Shown here in pieces: positions 32,560 to 43,663 of a stretch of 64,000 nt of DNA (position 1 is the first letter of the stretch; each line of letters begins with the position of its first letter). The notes beneath the pieces are model-generated. The model had not been told where the DNA came from. It worked only from the letters and a program-made list of their open reading frames with translations, and did no database searches. This stretch comes from Cenococcum geophilum 1.58 (Eukaryota > Ascomycota > Dothideomycetes > Gloniales > Gloniaceae). The position numbers and the translations under genes are program-made. The stretch is from assembly GCA_001692895.1 (NCBI GenBank), contig KV748239.1, forward strand, positions 124,001 to 188,000, in the 5' to 3' direction.

Positions 32560-34795
32560 TAGGCGTCTATAGTACCCTTATTTTATCTTAAAAATCTTAG
32601 TGCCCTAGGAACCTTTATCCTATACTTATTTATTTGTCTTTAAATTAAGCCTATACTCTACTCTATCGGTTTTTATTTATTATAGGTCCTTAAGCTTATC
32701 TTATCCCGTCTTAGGAATCTTAAGTATCTCTTATCTTGTTTTAAAAATCTTAAGCCTTTAGCCTTTTGCCTTTATTAAGTGCTAGGGTGGCTTGCTATTC
32801 TACTTCTCTTATACCTTATAAAGTAATAGACATCATATCTAATAGAGTCTTAATCCCCATCATTAATCTAGTTCCTATAGTAGATTTAACCTTTACCTCT
32901 ATTATTGCGTCCTTAAGGTCTATATACTCTTAATAAGCTGCCTTTATTACCTTATCGTCGCTACTTATATTTTAATTGTTTTAATCCTTAAATCCTACAG
33001 CTTAGTAGAACTAGTATACAAAAAACTTCTCCGCTAACTACTAGCTTACTATACCGTCTTAGTCCTAATCTAGTTTATAGAGTTAATCTATTTTTTTTAT
33101 CTAACTCTCTTATGCCCTAGAGTCCTTTTAACTTAGGCTTTTATAGCCAATAGCTTACGCCGTACTTAGCGTCCTTATAAACTTAGTATATGTTATTATA
33201 ACAAAACGCAAAACTCTTAATTAAACACTCTTTTAATTTTTTTATAGTATATTATTATCCCTTTATACGTATATACCGTCTACTAGTCTTATTCCCTTTA
33301 CTATATAGTTACTCTAACTATCTTTATAGTCTCTAGCGAAATAACCCTATTTTTGATAGTTTATATAAGCTCCTTTTTTATACCGCCTTTTTTACTATAG
33401 ATTCCGCCTAAACATCTTTTACTAATAAGATCCCTAGTTTGGCCTTTACTCTTTAAACCTTTAATTACTTAATCCTTATCCCCTAGGTTTCCATAGTCGT
33501 CTATTTTTATATTCTTTAGTACTACTTAGGTCTATTAGCTCTGCGCTATACTATAGTTTAAATACCTATTAGTATGTCTTTTTTATATACGTTGGTCCCT
33601 AATACGTTCTATACTCCTTATTACTTTAGTATAGCCAGTTATTAATCTTAATGGCTTATTTAATTAATTCTTTTATATCGCTTAGGTCTTCTATAGGTAT
33701 TTTTATATTTTAAACTTTGGTCTTTAGTCCTCTTTAATATTAAGCTATTAATACCTTCTGGTCAAACTTAGTCTAAATTCCTAGTATTTAGAACTGCGTT
33801 ATATAGTCTATTACTAATCCCTTCTACATAAGTTAAAAAAGTTTTTTTTTTCCATTATTGCTATTAATTCTGGGTCTTTATATATTTATATAAGCCTACT
33901 AGCAAATCTATTTTAGCTCAAAAATATATACCGTGCTTCTAAGTTAGTGGTTGTTATACTACTAGCTTACGCCTTTGTAAGATATAATTTAAACCGCTCT
34001 AGTGCCTAATCTATTGGGGATAACCCTATATACGCTGCTTAATCCGCTGCCTATTCTAACTTAATTTCTTTATATTAAATTTTTATTTATATTTATATAA
34101 GGAATCCCTTTAGATTATTCTTTTCTCTTAAGAATCTTTTAATTAATAGTATCTTAATCCCTTTCCTCTTTATATTTTAAAGCTATAGGAGTAGTGCCTA
34201 ATTATTAGTATTATTTTGCTCTATAACACTCTTAAGTTAGTTTATTGTAACCACTTATAAGTTGTTATTATACATGCTAGTATCTCCTTCTAATTCTAAA
34301 GTAGTTGCTACTATAGATGGCGTTATAATTACTTACTTAGGCGGTATATTATTTAACTTCCTTTTATTATAACTATAGTAGTAAATATATAATAAAGCCT
34401 TATAGGAAATACTACGGTGGGTTTATTAATGGGTTAGGTATATAGGTATAGATTAAGTTAATAATATAAATATAACTAGTGGAAGTAGGTTGCCTAATAA
34501 ATTAACTCTAATTATATTTTAAGATTTACTATAAAGAAGAGAACTATCTAGGTAGAGACCAAGGTCCTTTAAATATATAATACTGCGCCTAAGAAATATA
34601 CTAAGTACGTTAGTATATTAGTACGTTAGTATATTACACGTTCCCACATTCCTACGTTTCTACGTTCCGAACTTATAACGTAACTGGCTATATAACTTAG
34701 CTACCCTTTATCCTATGGCTTAATTAGTTCCAGCGCCTCCTATACTATCTTAACTAACCCATTTATATATCTTCTTAATAGTGCTACTACTGCTA

Positions 34796-34798
<3 letters not shown>
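32560..34798 (-). mobile_element. Element C1: 5' part of a C-family gypsy element
   Basis: The 5' LTR (34388-34798, minus sense) is followed leftwards by gag. Comparison with D (43664 onward, plus) shows the same order: gag N-terminus, then the ACTCTATAAGCTAAATTAAGA-type linker, then the spacer with repeated TTAAGATTCTTAAGA motifs. Similarity ends near 32560, so protease, RT, integrase and 3' LTR are gone. Heavily RIP-mutated. It sits 0.6 kb from the island edge. Confidence 0.75.
34388..34798 (-). repeat. 5' LTR of C1
   Basis: 411 bp related to the 421-bp LTRs of C2 and D (shared AAAGCCTTATAG, TACGGTGGG, AACTATCTAGGTAGAGA blocks), more diverged in its upstream part. A LINE inserted about 2 bp outside its right end. 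Confidence 0.7.
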
Positions 34799-34800
<2 letters not shown>

Positions 34801-34826
<26 letters not shown>

Positions 34827-35599
34827 TTATTGCTTAACGTCCAATTCGGATCCCTATTAGGCCCACGCGGACTACTCCTTATTTACATATAGGGAGAAAA
34901 CTCTATTTAAGAAAAATAAGAAAACCCCGTAATCCATCTCCCCGCCTTTTAGGACTCGCCTACTTAGCGNCTACAAGTCGCCTATAGTGCTCTACTACCT
35001 TACTATTTAACCTTCTTAGGAACCACTGCTGCCGTAACAAGCCTACGGACGCGCTAGTATTATAAACTATTACTCTACTACTGTAGAGTTACTAGGGGGC
35101 ACCTACTGCTCGCCCCCTTGCCTTTTATTACCATTTCCCTTACAACCCGGAACTAATTTAGCACATTTTAACTAATAAGCCACTAGGTAACCGCCTCGAG
35201 GCCTTTTTATATTAAGAGCAGTGTATTATAGTTCTCTGTGCCAGCTGCTAAGAGCATTGTTTCTTAATTGGTGCGTAGGGGGCATAGCAGTATTACGTGT
35301 TTTAGTGTCTGTCTTAGCCAGCCACATTTACATCTCGGGCTACCTACTGGGACACCCACCCAGTAAAGCCAATCTTTTAGTCCTATTATTCCTGTTCTTA
35401 AGAGTGTTGCTATTATGTTTTCTGCCTTTATTAGGCCTTCTCGGAGCCCTTAGGTATTTACCCCCCATAGCGTTGACCATGCTATGGCTTGGGTTCGTCT
35501 TGCCTAAGTCAGCCTCTATACCTTCGACTCCTATTCGCCTCTCCAGCGTTGGTCCAACCAGTATTGCATTGCGGTAGATGGTTTCCCGGCGTTCTTGCG
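34801..35599 (-). mobile_element. 5'-truncated Tad1-like LINE (copy E1)
   Basis: 799 bp, the 3' end of a LINE on the minus strand. The tail is (TTA)n at 34801-34825. The C-terminal zinc-binding motif CKCGWLRQTLKHVILLCP (about 35281-35335) is intact. A 13-bp target duplication TACTGCTAATATA flanks it (34788-34800 and 35600-35612). It is more than 80% similar by eye to 49464-50225 of the full-length LINE. Truncation at the 5' end is typical of target-primed reverse transcription. The 118-codon plus-strand frame at 35221 is only its complement. Confidence 0.85.
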
Positions 35600-35612
35600 T
35601 ACTGCTAATATA

Positions 35613-36070
35613 AGGTCTATAATAAGTATAGCTAGAGCATTATTAAAGATGTAGAGATAATAGGAAGCTAAGGGCTAATAAGATCTAAGGTAATTGGCGG
35701 TAGAGGAAGTTAGCGCTGCCCTTTAAAAATAGAAGAGAGAATACTAAGTAAGGTTATAAATATATAAGATTGGATCTGTCCTTAAAAGCTTTCTATTTTA
35801 GCTTAGCTTTATCTTCTTTTAAGTTATTTAGATTATATTAGCGGTAGATTTAAAGGTATTCTATAAAGAAGTAGATATAAGCAAAAGTATAAGGCTTAGT
35901 AGTACCCTACTGTATAAAACGATAGTAGGCTAAAATAGACGAATATATTAAGACTTGGTAATAGCAGATAATAAAAGCTCTATGCTTTCTTAGGGAGACC
36001 CCCCTTTAGGTATTAAGAAGTAGGTGCCCTTTAATAAATAACTATCTAGGACACCTTTTATTAAAACCAC
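35613..36070. other. RIP-mutated DNA of unknown origin
   Basis: AT-rich sequence continuing from the target of the LINE to the F2 LTR. No motif could be read and no second copy was seen in the window. Confidence 0.4.
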
Positions 36071-36285
36071 TATAAGGGGACTTTATAGACAGGGGGCTAT
36101 AAGGCATAATTATAGAAATAGATAGATTATAGAGAAGACAAATCCTTAAAAAGGTAAGGCTTTTAGGATTATAGAGATTATATACTATAGGTATATACCT
36201 TTAGTATGTAACTGGTAACCACCTAAGGGGCGTTTAGGGGTTATCCTAGGGGCAACCTACAGTAACTATAATAATAACCCTTATA
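36071..36285 (-). repeat. 3' LTR of an F-type element (F2)
   Basis: 215 bp, exactly the length of the LTRs of element F, in reverse orientation. It shares the CAGGGGGCTATAAGG, AATCCTTAA and GTAACTGGTAACCA blocks. It is followed on the right by a C-rich tract (36289-36300), the complement of the F polypurine tract, so this is a 3' LTR of a minus-strand element. Confidence 0.88.
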
Positions 36286-36505
36286 TTGCCCCCCCCCCTC
36301 TTACAGTTAACTCCTAATCGTTATTATCTTACGGTAGAAGGAGATTATAAAAGCTTTCTTATAATATCCCTATAACCTATTTAATAGCTCCCTATAAAGT
36401 ATTTATTATAAAAAGGTTATCGCCTATATTAGGCTCTATACCTATCTTATTATAGAATAGGGGTTAAATCTAATACTCCTTTAGGTATAGAGGGTAACGT
36501 GGTTT
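36286..36505 (-). mobile_element. Internal remnant of F2 with a large deletion
   Basis: After the polypurine tract, sequence from about 36400 matches the protease-RT linker of F (about 57000-57080 on the plus strand, ATACCTAAAGGAGTA and AACCCCTATT blocks) in reverse. The whole RT-integrase-tail segment that should lie between is missing. The remnant ends at the foldback element. Confidence 0.65.
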
Positions 36506-36527
36506 ACAAGCGAGCTGCGAATACAAG

Positions 36528-36901
36528 CGAGCTGCGCACCTCAAACCCTCACCAAAAATTAGAAAAATCGCACCTTAATATCTTGACAACTACTTGATAA
36601 TAAATTTTAATAATTTAGATTTAGGCTTTTATATATACTTTATAGCTTCTATTAAAGTTATATAGTAAATAGTTTAGTGGTTTTTAAGATATAATATTAT
36701 ATAATATTTTAGCCTTATTTTAGCCCCTAAATTTTAATATCTTAAAAACTATTAAACTATATACTATATAACTTTAATAAAAGCTTTAAAGTATATATAA
36801 AAGCCTAAATCTAAATTATTAGAATTTATTATTAAGTTGTTGTCGAGATATTAAGGTGTGGTTTTTCTAATTTTTGGTAAGGGTTTAAGGTGCGCAGCTC
36901 G
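36528..36901. mobile_element. Foldback-type palindromic element
   Basis: 374 bp made of two inverted arms of about 165 bp around a loop of about 40 bp (centre about 36715). Ends are CGAGCTGCGCACC and GGTGCGCAGCTCG. Arms match over ACCCTCACCAAAAATTAG, TTTAATAATTTAGATTTAGG and ATATATACTTTA blocks with few differences. On the left an extra TACAAGCGAGCTGCG copy precedes it; the matching right-hand extension is absent because C2 begins at 36902. No coding capacity. Confidence 0.85.
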
Positions 36902-37322
36902 TGTAACGGAGCCTTGTAGTAGGAACTACGGTGGACTTGTTAATGGGCTAGGTATGTAGGTATTGCAAGTAAGTTAATAACGTAATAATAACTGGTGGAG
37001 TAGTTGCCTAATAGATTAACTCTAATTGTATTCTAAGAATTACTATAAGGAAGGAACTATCTAGGTAGGGATTAAGGGTCCTTAAATACATAACTATACT
37101 CCTAAGAAAGTCGTTGCTCTATCTACTCTATCTACTCTATTCGCTCTATTATAGATCTTATAGATTATATAGATTATATAGATTACATTACGTAACTCTG
37201 CTTACTATTCCTTGTTATATAGTTCTACGGGTTTTATTTTAGACTATACTTATATTAACTAACTAGCTTCCTTTAACTCCTCTCCAAGTAGTTATAATAT
37301 TGTACTTAAAGCGTTTATAATA
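36902..37322 (-). repeat. 3' LTR of C2
   Basis: 421 bp, the same length as the D LTR (43204-43624), in opposite orientation. Shared CTATCTAGGTAGGGATTA, AACTGGTGGAGTRGTTGCC and GTACTTAAAG blocks define both ends. Confidence 0.85.
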
Positions 37323-37699
37323 CTATTTCCCTCCTCTCTATCTTTATCTTTAAAGATACTTAGTATCTCTAAGTTGTTTACTAGAGGTATAATATCTATC
37401 TAATTAATTTAGTTAATATTATTACTTATAATACCTAAAGCACCTTCTTNTTCTTTAACTCTTTATTATANNNNTANAGTNTCTTCTATANTGTCGCTTA
37501 GTNAAGTAATNCTATCTCTATATTCTTATTGCGCGAAAGAGGGGTTAGTCTATATTACGTTAGCGAGTCCTTTATCTTAGCAACCCTCTTTTTATATAAA
37601 GTACACTAAAGTAAACATTTAATTATTTTATAATATTTACTTAATTTCTAATGCTAAGTATGCGCGTTTTATAACTCTTAATAGTCTCTAAGTTCCCTA

Positions 37700-40600
37700 A
37701 GTAATTTATTATAAGGTTTTATATTTAATCTACCGCTATAAAGCTTAATAGTAAGCTATCCTTGGCGCTGCTTACGGTCTAATATACCTTAGAAGAGTCC
37801 GTATATATTTTTAAAGCTTAGCGTCTAGCTTATACCTATCTTTAGCGTTTAGAATATATCTATAAAAAGGTTTATTTAAAGGAGTAGAAACTTATAAAAT
37901 AAGGTTTATAGGAACTTAGTAATAAAAAAACGGATTCTCTTCCAATAGAGAAGGAAATAACTTTAAGTAGTTTAGCAGTCGCTCTTCCTAAGTCCCCCTT
38001 AGGTAACTTATTCTTTAGCGATTCCTCTTTATTAATATTACCTAACCTTTTTTCTTTTAATACTCCTATACCTTTCCTATAACGTTTTTTAGGTTCTCTA
38101 GTAGCTCCTAGGTAGTCTTATTATAGCCTATTTACTTTACTTTATACTATATTTTATTATCTACGTTCTTATAACTAATAATTTTTAAAACTTACTATTT
38201 ATCTTCCTCTTATTCTCTATACGTGTCTACTTTATAAACTAGTGGCTTAATATTCCTATATGCTAGCTTTAGCATTGCGATATACTATATAGGGTAGATC
38301 TTTATTCTAACTAGTAGGTTTAACTTAAATATAACTAATAAAATTCTTTATATAATTTTAAAAGGTCCTAGTCTAATATGGTCTAACTTCTTACTTAGTT
38401 ATTAACTTTTAAAATTTTTATATAGTAGCTATACTTTATCTCCCTCCTTAAGATCTAGTCCCTTAGATCTCTTAGTATTATAGTACTTTTTTATCCTTTG
38501 CTATACCACCTTAGCTGTTTCTATAAGGTCTATATAAAGATTTATTAAACTCTTTATTCTTTACTTAGCTATACTACTTATCTTCTTTACTTAATATAGC
38601 AATAATAAGGTCCTTAGCTTATATTCATAGTTTGCCTTAAATAGTAACATACCTATTCCTTCTTATAGTATTACATTATATATAAACTATATAATTAGTA
38701 ATAGCAATACCTAATTATTCTATATATAATTAATATAATGCCTTAGATACTATTCTAGTATCTAATTTAATCTTTCCGTTTAACCGTCTGTCTGTAGATA
38801 ATATGCAGTAGAAGTTACTACTTAAACTTCTTACTCCGCTAAGAACACTTTATAAAATGCTGCTATAAATCTTAGATCTCTATCTAATATAATTTTATTT
38901 AGTACTCTATATCTTATAAACACTTTTTTAATATAGATTTTAGTAATATCTTCCGCTAATATTTCTTTTAAATATACTATAAAGTATCCCCACTTTATAA
39001 GCTTATCTACTATTACTAAAATCGCGTTATAATCTTATCTAGTAATAGGATTTCTTAACTTTAGTAACTTAATAATAAAGTCCTATAATATAACCTCCTA
39101 TAGTCTCTCTAGTATTTTAATAGGTTATAGCTCTCCATATAGCTTATACCTTATTAGTTTATTCCTTTAGTAATCTAGATATTTTTTTATAACTTACCTA
39201 GCTAGTTCCTAGATTCCATTAATAATATACTCCTCTTAAAGTTTTAACACTAAGCCTATAGCTCTATTGTATTCTTAAGTTAGTCCTTTATAAAATAACT
39301 TAATAAACTCTTTTATAATAGATTTTAGTACATATATTACTTTTTAATTTTCGTACTACTCTAAGTCTAGATCCTCTATTTATATATTTAGGATCTTTTA
39401 TATCTAATTACTTTCTAGTAATTTATAGATCTTCTCTTCTTATATTACTGTAATCTTTAGATAATTATACCTAATTAGTTTATCTATATCCCTTCGCAAT
39501 AAAGCCCCTAATAGCTTTTTATCGTTTTATAGTTTAGCTTTTCTACTTAGAGCGTCTACTTATGCATTCTCTGTACCCTTAGTATACTAAATCTTAAAAT
39601 AGTATTCTATAAGTATCTCCGCCTATCTAACCTATCTATAATTAAGTTTTTTCGTTATTAGGAACCTTATTAGGTTCTTATAATCCATCTTAACTATAAA
39701 TAGTTTCTCTATACCTTAAAAGAACAATCTTTATTCCTTTAGTACTGCAACTATACCTAATAACTCCTTACTATAAATATCATAGTTTAGTTCTAGTAGT
39801 ATTATCTTCTAACTATAGTATACTACTAGGTACTATCCATCCTTATATTTCTATAGAAAGCACGCCCCTAGTATATAGTCTAATATATCCGTTTTAACTA
39901 CTATCTCTAACTATAGCTAATAGATTTTAAGAACTAGCTCCTAGGTAAATAACTGTTTAACTTTCTTAAATAGTTCCTTTTATTTCTCTCCCTATGCCTA
40001 TAGTTCTTCCTTCTTTATTAATCTTATAAATAGCTTAATATCCTTTAACTATTAAGCTATAAACCTTCTATAGTAGTTGCAGAACCCTAGAAATAACCTT
40101 AACTATATTACATTTTCTAATTCTTACTAATTTACTATAGCCTTAATCTTCTTTAGATCTATACTAAGTTAGCCTAGTTTAATAATAAATTTAATAAAAT
40201 CTGTCTTCCTAGTAAAGAATTTATATTTCTTAATTACTACTAGCATCTATTCTTCTTATAGTCTCTTTAAGACCTATTTAACGTGTTCTCTATATTCTTC
40301 CTCGTTTATTAAGTAGATAATAATATCGTTAAGGTATACTATAATAAATTTATCTAAGTATTCTCTTAATACATTATTAATACGCTTCTAAAACATTACT
40401 AGTGCGTTTATAAGCCCGAATTATATAACTAGTGGTTTATATAGTCCTTCCTTTAACCTAAAGGCTGCCTTTTATTTATTACCTTCCTTAATTCTAATCT
40501 AATAGTACGCCTATCTTAGATCTATCTTTATAAAGATTTACGCGTTACTAATCCTATCTTAGATTTCGCTAATTAAGGGTAAAAGATACCTATCCTTTCT

Positions 40601-43203
40601 AGTAATGCTGTTTAACTATCTATAGTTAATATATAGCCTAAGTTTTCTATTCTTCTTTAGTACGAATAGTACTAGATATCCCGCTAATAACTATAATAGT
40701 CTAATATATCCTTTTTAAAGATTTTTCTAAATAAACTCCTTAAGTGCCTATAACTCTTTTTCTGTTAACTTATAAGTTAGGTAGAACCTTAAACTTATTC
40801 CTAGTTCTAACTCTATTTTATAGTCCTATACTATATAATCTAATAGCTTTTTACTTTCTAGTAACTATAGCCTCTTACTATATTTATAGTATCTCTTTAG
40901 TATATAACTTAATCCTTAATTAGTCTCCTTATATATTGCTTTAACTTAGTACTATACCAACTTAGTCTATAATCACATCTTACGTTATTATATATCTCTA
41001 ATATTAACCTAACCTATAACCTAATTAATCTTTAGATTATATTCCTATAACTAAGGCATTCCTAATACTGCCTTATTATTCCCTAATAGTAATATATTAA
41101 AAGACATTTTAACTTATCTCCCTTTAATGGTTATCTAAATAGGTCCTATTTTAAGATTAATAATACCTCCTCCGTAGGCTATTAGATCTCCTAAAATTGT
41201 TACTAATAAATAAGGGTGCTCTTTTTGCCTATATAGTAGCCCTATCCTTTTAACTACTACTAGTAAGATATAGTTTTGTGTTACTCTACTATCTACTAAT
41301 ACTTTAAGCTATTAATCTTGCTAATTAACTCTTAAATTTAGGTGTTGTTCTTAAATTCCTTTAAGGGTCTAAGGCTCTACTACTAGCTCCCTCTAGTCCT
41401 ATAGGCCTCCACTTTTCCTAACTATTAGCTACTTAATCCTGTTATACTTAGCTTACTCTTTAGCCAATACTTAGTTCGCTTTTTGTCTTTAATATACTAT
41501 AGATAGGTGTTCTCTAGATATTCCCACTATTGTTATCTATCTAAGTATTCTTCCGTAAGGAATCTTCCTAGTTAAAGTATTAAATCTCCTTCCTCTTAGA
41601 CTTCTGCTAGATGCTAGCTATATATACTTAGCATTTCTGTACTATTATTCATCTATTATCCAGTATATCCTTATAGGGTATTTCCGGTTCTTTTCCTTTA
41701 GATTCTTATATATTTTATATATATCGTCTATATATACAATCTATAATAGCGTATAGTATGCTAGGTGCTTTAGGTTAACTCTTAATTTATCTTTATCTTT
41801 AAGTTTAAACCTTTATCGCACTAATCTAAACGTTATAACTTTATTTATAGGTACTAAGACGCGTCTCTTACTTTTTTAGTTCTCTAATTATTCCTCTAGA
41901 TCCTTTAATATTATAATTAAGGCTCCCTTAATATAATTTATCACTTTTTCCGTAATTAGGTAGTCTTAAATAACTTTTTTTATCTAACTATATATAGAAA
42001 TCTTCCCACTTATTATTATATCGTTACCTATACCACTTTTAGTATAGCTACTAGAGTATATATAGTTTATCCATAAAGAAGTATCTTCTTATTACTACGT
42101 TATAATAGCCCTTTATATGTCGTTCTTCGAACCTAATAGGAATCCCTAGATCCTCTTTATTTTCCAGTTTAGTAAGCCACTTGGCTTTTAGTATACCTAT
42201 TCTTAGCCTATTAGTAATTCTTTATACGGGTACTCTATCCCTTATACGACCTAGTATACTAATTTTTATATCTAGTTTCTTTTCTTACTATGCAATAATT
42301 CTTACTCTAAACTTATCTATAGTTTCTTGTTATTTACATCTTATAATTAAATCCTTAAAGTTCTCTTGCTTCTTAATCGCTATATTAAATTTTTAATCTT
42401 TAGGTTAAATACTACGTTCGCCTAGTAAGTCTTCTAGGTTTATATATCTATTTCCTAATCTAACTACTATTTATACTATAGATTCCCTAATCTATAGCAA
42501 AGTCTCTTGCTTCTTTCTTATAGGTATCCTTATTTATACTCCAAATTCTTAACCCCTTAGATTCTTTAACCCTAAGCTTACTTCTTTCTTAAGCTGCGCT
42601 CTAGCCTTAGTCTAACTAGGCTTTACTAGTGTTCTTATCTTATCTTAAGAGTTTTAGATCTCACTTATCTTATCTTAAGAGTCTTATACCTTTAGGAAAC
42701 TTCGTCCTAAGCTTATTTATATATTACTAAACTAAGCTATTACTCTATCCTATTAGTTTTTGTCTATTATAGGTTCTTAAGCATACCTTATCTTATCTTA
42801 AGAATCTTAGTCATCTCTTATCTCGTCTTAAGAATCTTAAGCCTTTAGCCTTTTGCCTTTATTAAGTGGTAAGCTAGCACTAGTAGTTATCTACTTACTT
42901 AATCGTCTCTAGATATTACTTCTTCCGTCTTATAAAGCGATAAATGCCGTATCTAACGGTGTTATAATACCTATTACTAAACCTTGCTCTATAACGGTCT
43001 CAGTCTCTACTTCTATTACATTATTAAGGTTTAGATACCCCTAGTTAATTCCTTTACTATCCTTATCGCTATTAATTAATAAGTACTCTAACTCTATTAT
43101 TATTATTACTAATTATTATCTATATATTACTATAATATCTTAATCTAGCTTATAGAGTTAATCTTATTTTTTATCTAACTCTTTAGTTCCTTTAAGTCCT
43201 CTT
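37700..43203 (-). pseudogene. gag-pol of C2 (5' end missing)
   Basis: On the minus strand: the gag tail and spacer (43203 to about 42000), protease region (about 41100), and reverse transcriptase (about 40750-40150) with catalytic YLNDIIIYL at about 40325-40350 (first Asp changed to Asn). RNase H and integrase follow (about 39500-38300), including the GIGMLLFKANYEYK block (about 38600-38650) that D lacks at its break point. Stops TAA/TAG throughout. No chromodomain was recognised. Inactivated by RIP and by D. Confidence 0.75.
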
Positions 43204-43624
43204 TATTACAGACACTTTAAGTACAATATTACGACTACTTAGAGAGGAGTTAGAAGAAGCTAGTTGGTTAATACAAGCACGGTCCAGGATGGAACCCGTG
43301 GAACCATGTAACGAGGAATGGTAAGCAAGGTCACGTGATGTGATCTATATAATCTATATAATCTATGAGATCTATAATAGAGCGAATAGAGCAGATAGAG
43401 CAGACAGAGTAATAACTTTCTTAGGAGTACGGTTATGTATTTAAGGACCTATAATCCCTACCTAGATAGTTCCTTCCTCGTAGTAATTCTCAAAATATAA
43501 TTAGAGTTAATCTATTAGGCAACCACTCCACCAGTTATTATTACGTTATTAACTTACTTATAATACCTACACACCTAGCCTATTAATAAGTCTACCGTAG
43601 TTTCTACTATAAGGCTTTATTACA
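43204..43624 (+). repeat. 5' LTR of D
   Basis: 421 bp from TATTACAG to CTTTATTACA, inverted copy of 36902-37322. The 5 bp before it, CTCTT (43199-43203), should recur after the missing 3' LTR. Two TATATAATCTA units occur at about 43346-43365. Confidence 0.85.
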
Positions 43625-43663
43625 CAATCACTACCTAGTTACGGTTTTAATAAGTCGAATAAT

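Larger units (their letters stand above)
36902..43203 (-). mobile_element. Element C2: gypsy element, interrupted in gag by D
   Basis: Minus orientation. The 3' LTR is 36902-37322. Leftward-reading integrase, RNase H, RT, protease and the C-terminal part of gag extend to 43203, where element D begins. Side-by-side comparison shows C2 sequence equals D 44915 onward in reverse, so the missing C2 gag start and 5' LTR should lie beyond D, outside the window. Bases at 37450-37512 are partly undetermined. Confidence 0.85.

Noticed and set aside
35221-35577. 118-codon hydrophobic plus-strand frame that looks like a membrane protein
   Set aside because: It is the complement of the LINE C-terminus, whose minus strand encodes the CKCG..H....CP motif. 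The Leu/Val richness is an antisense artefact.
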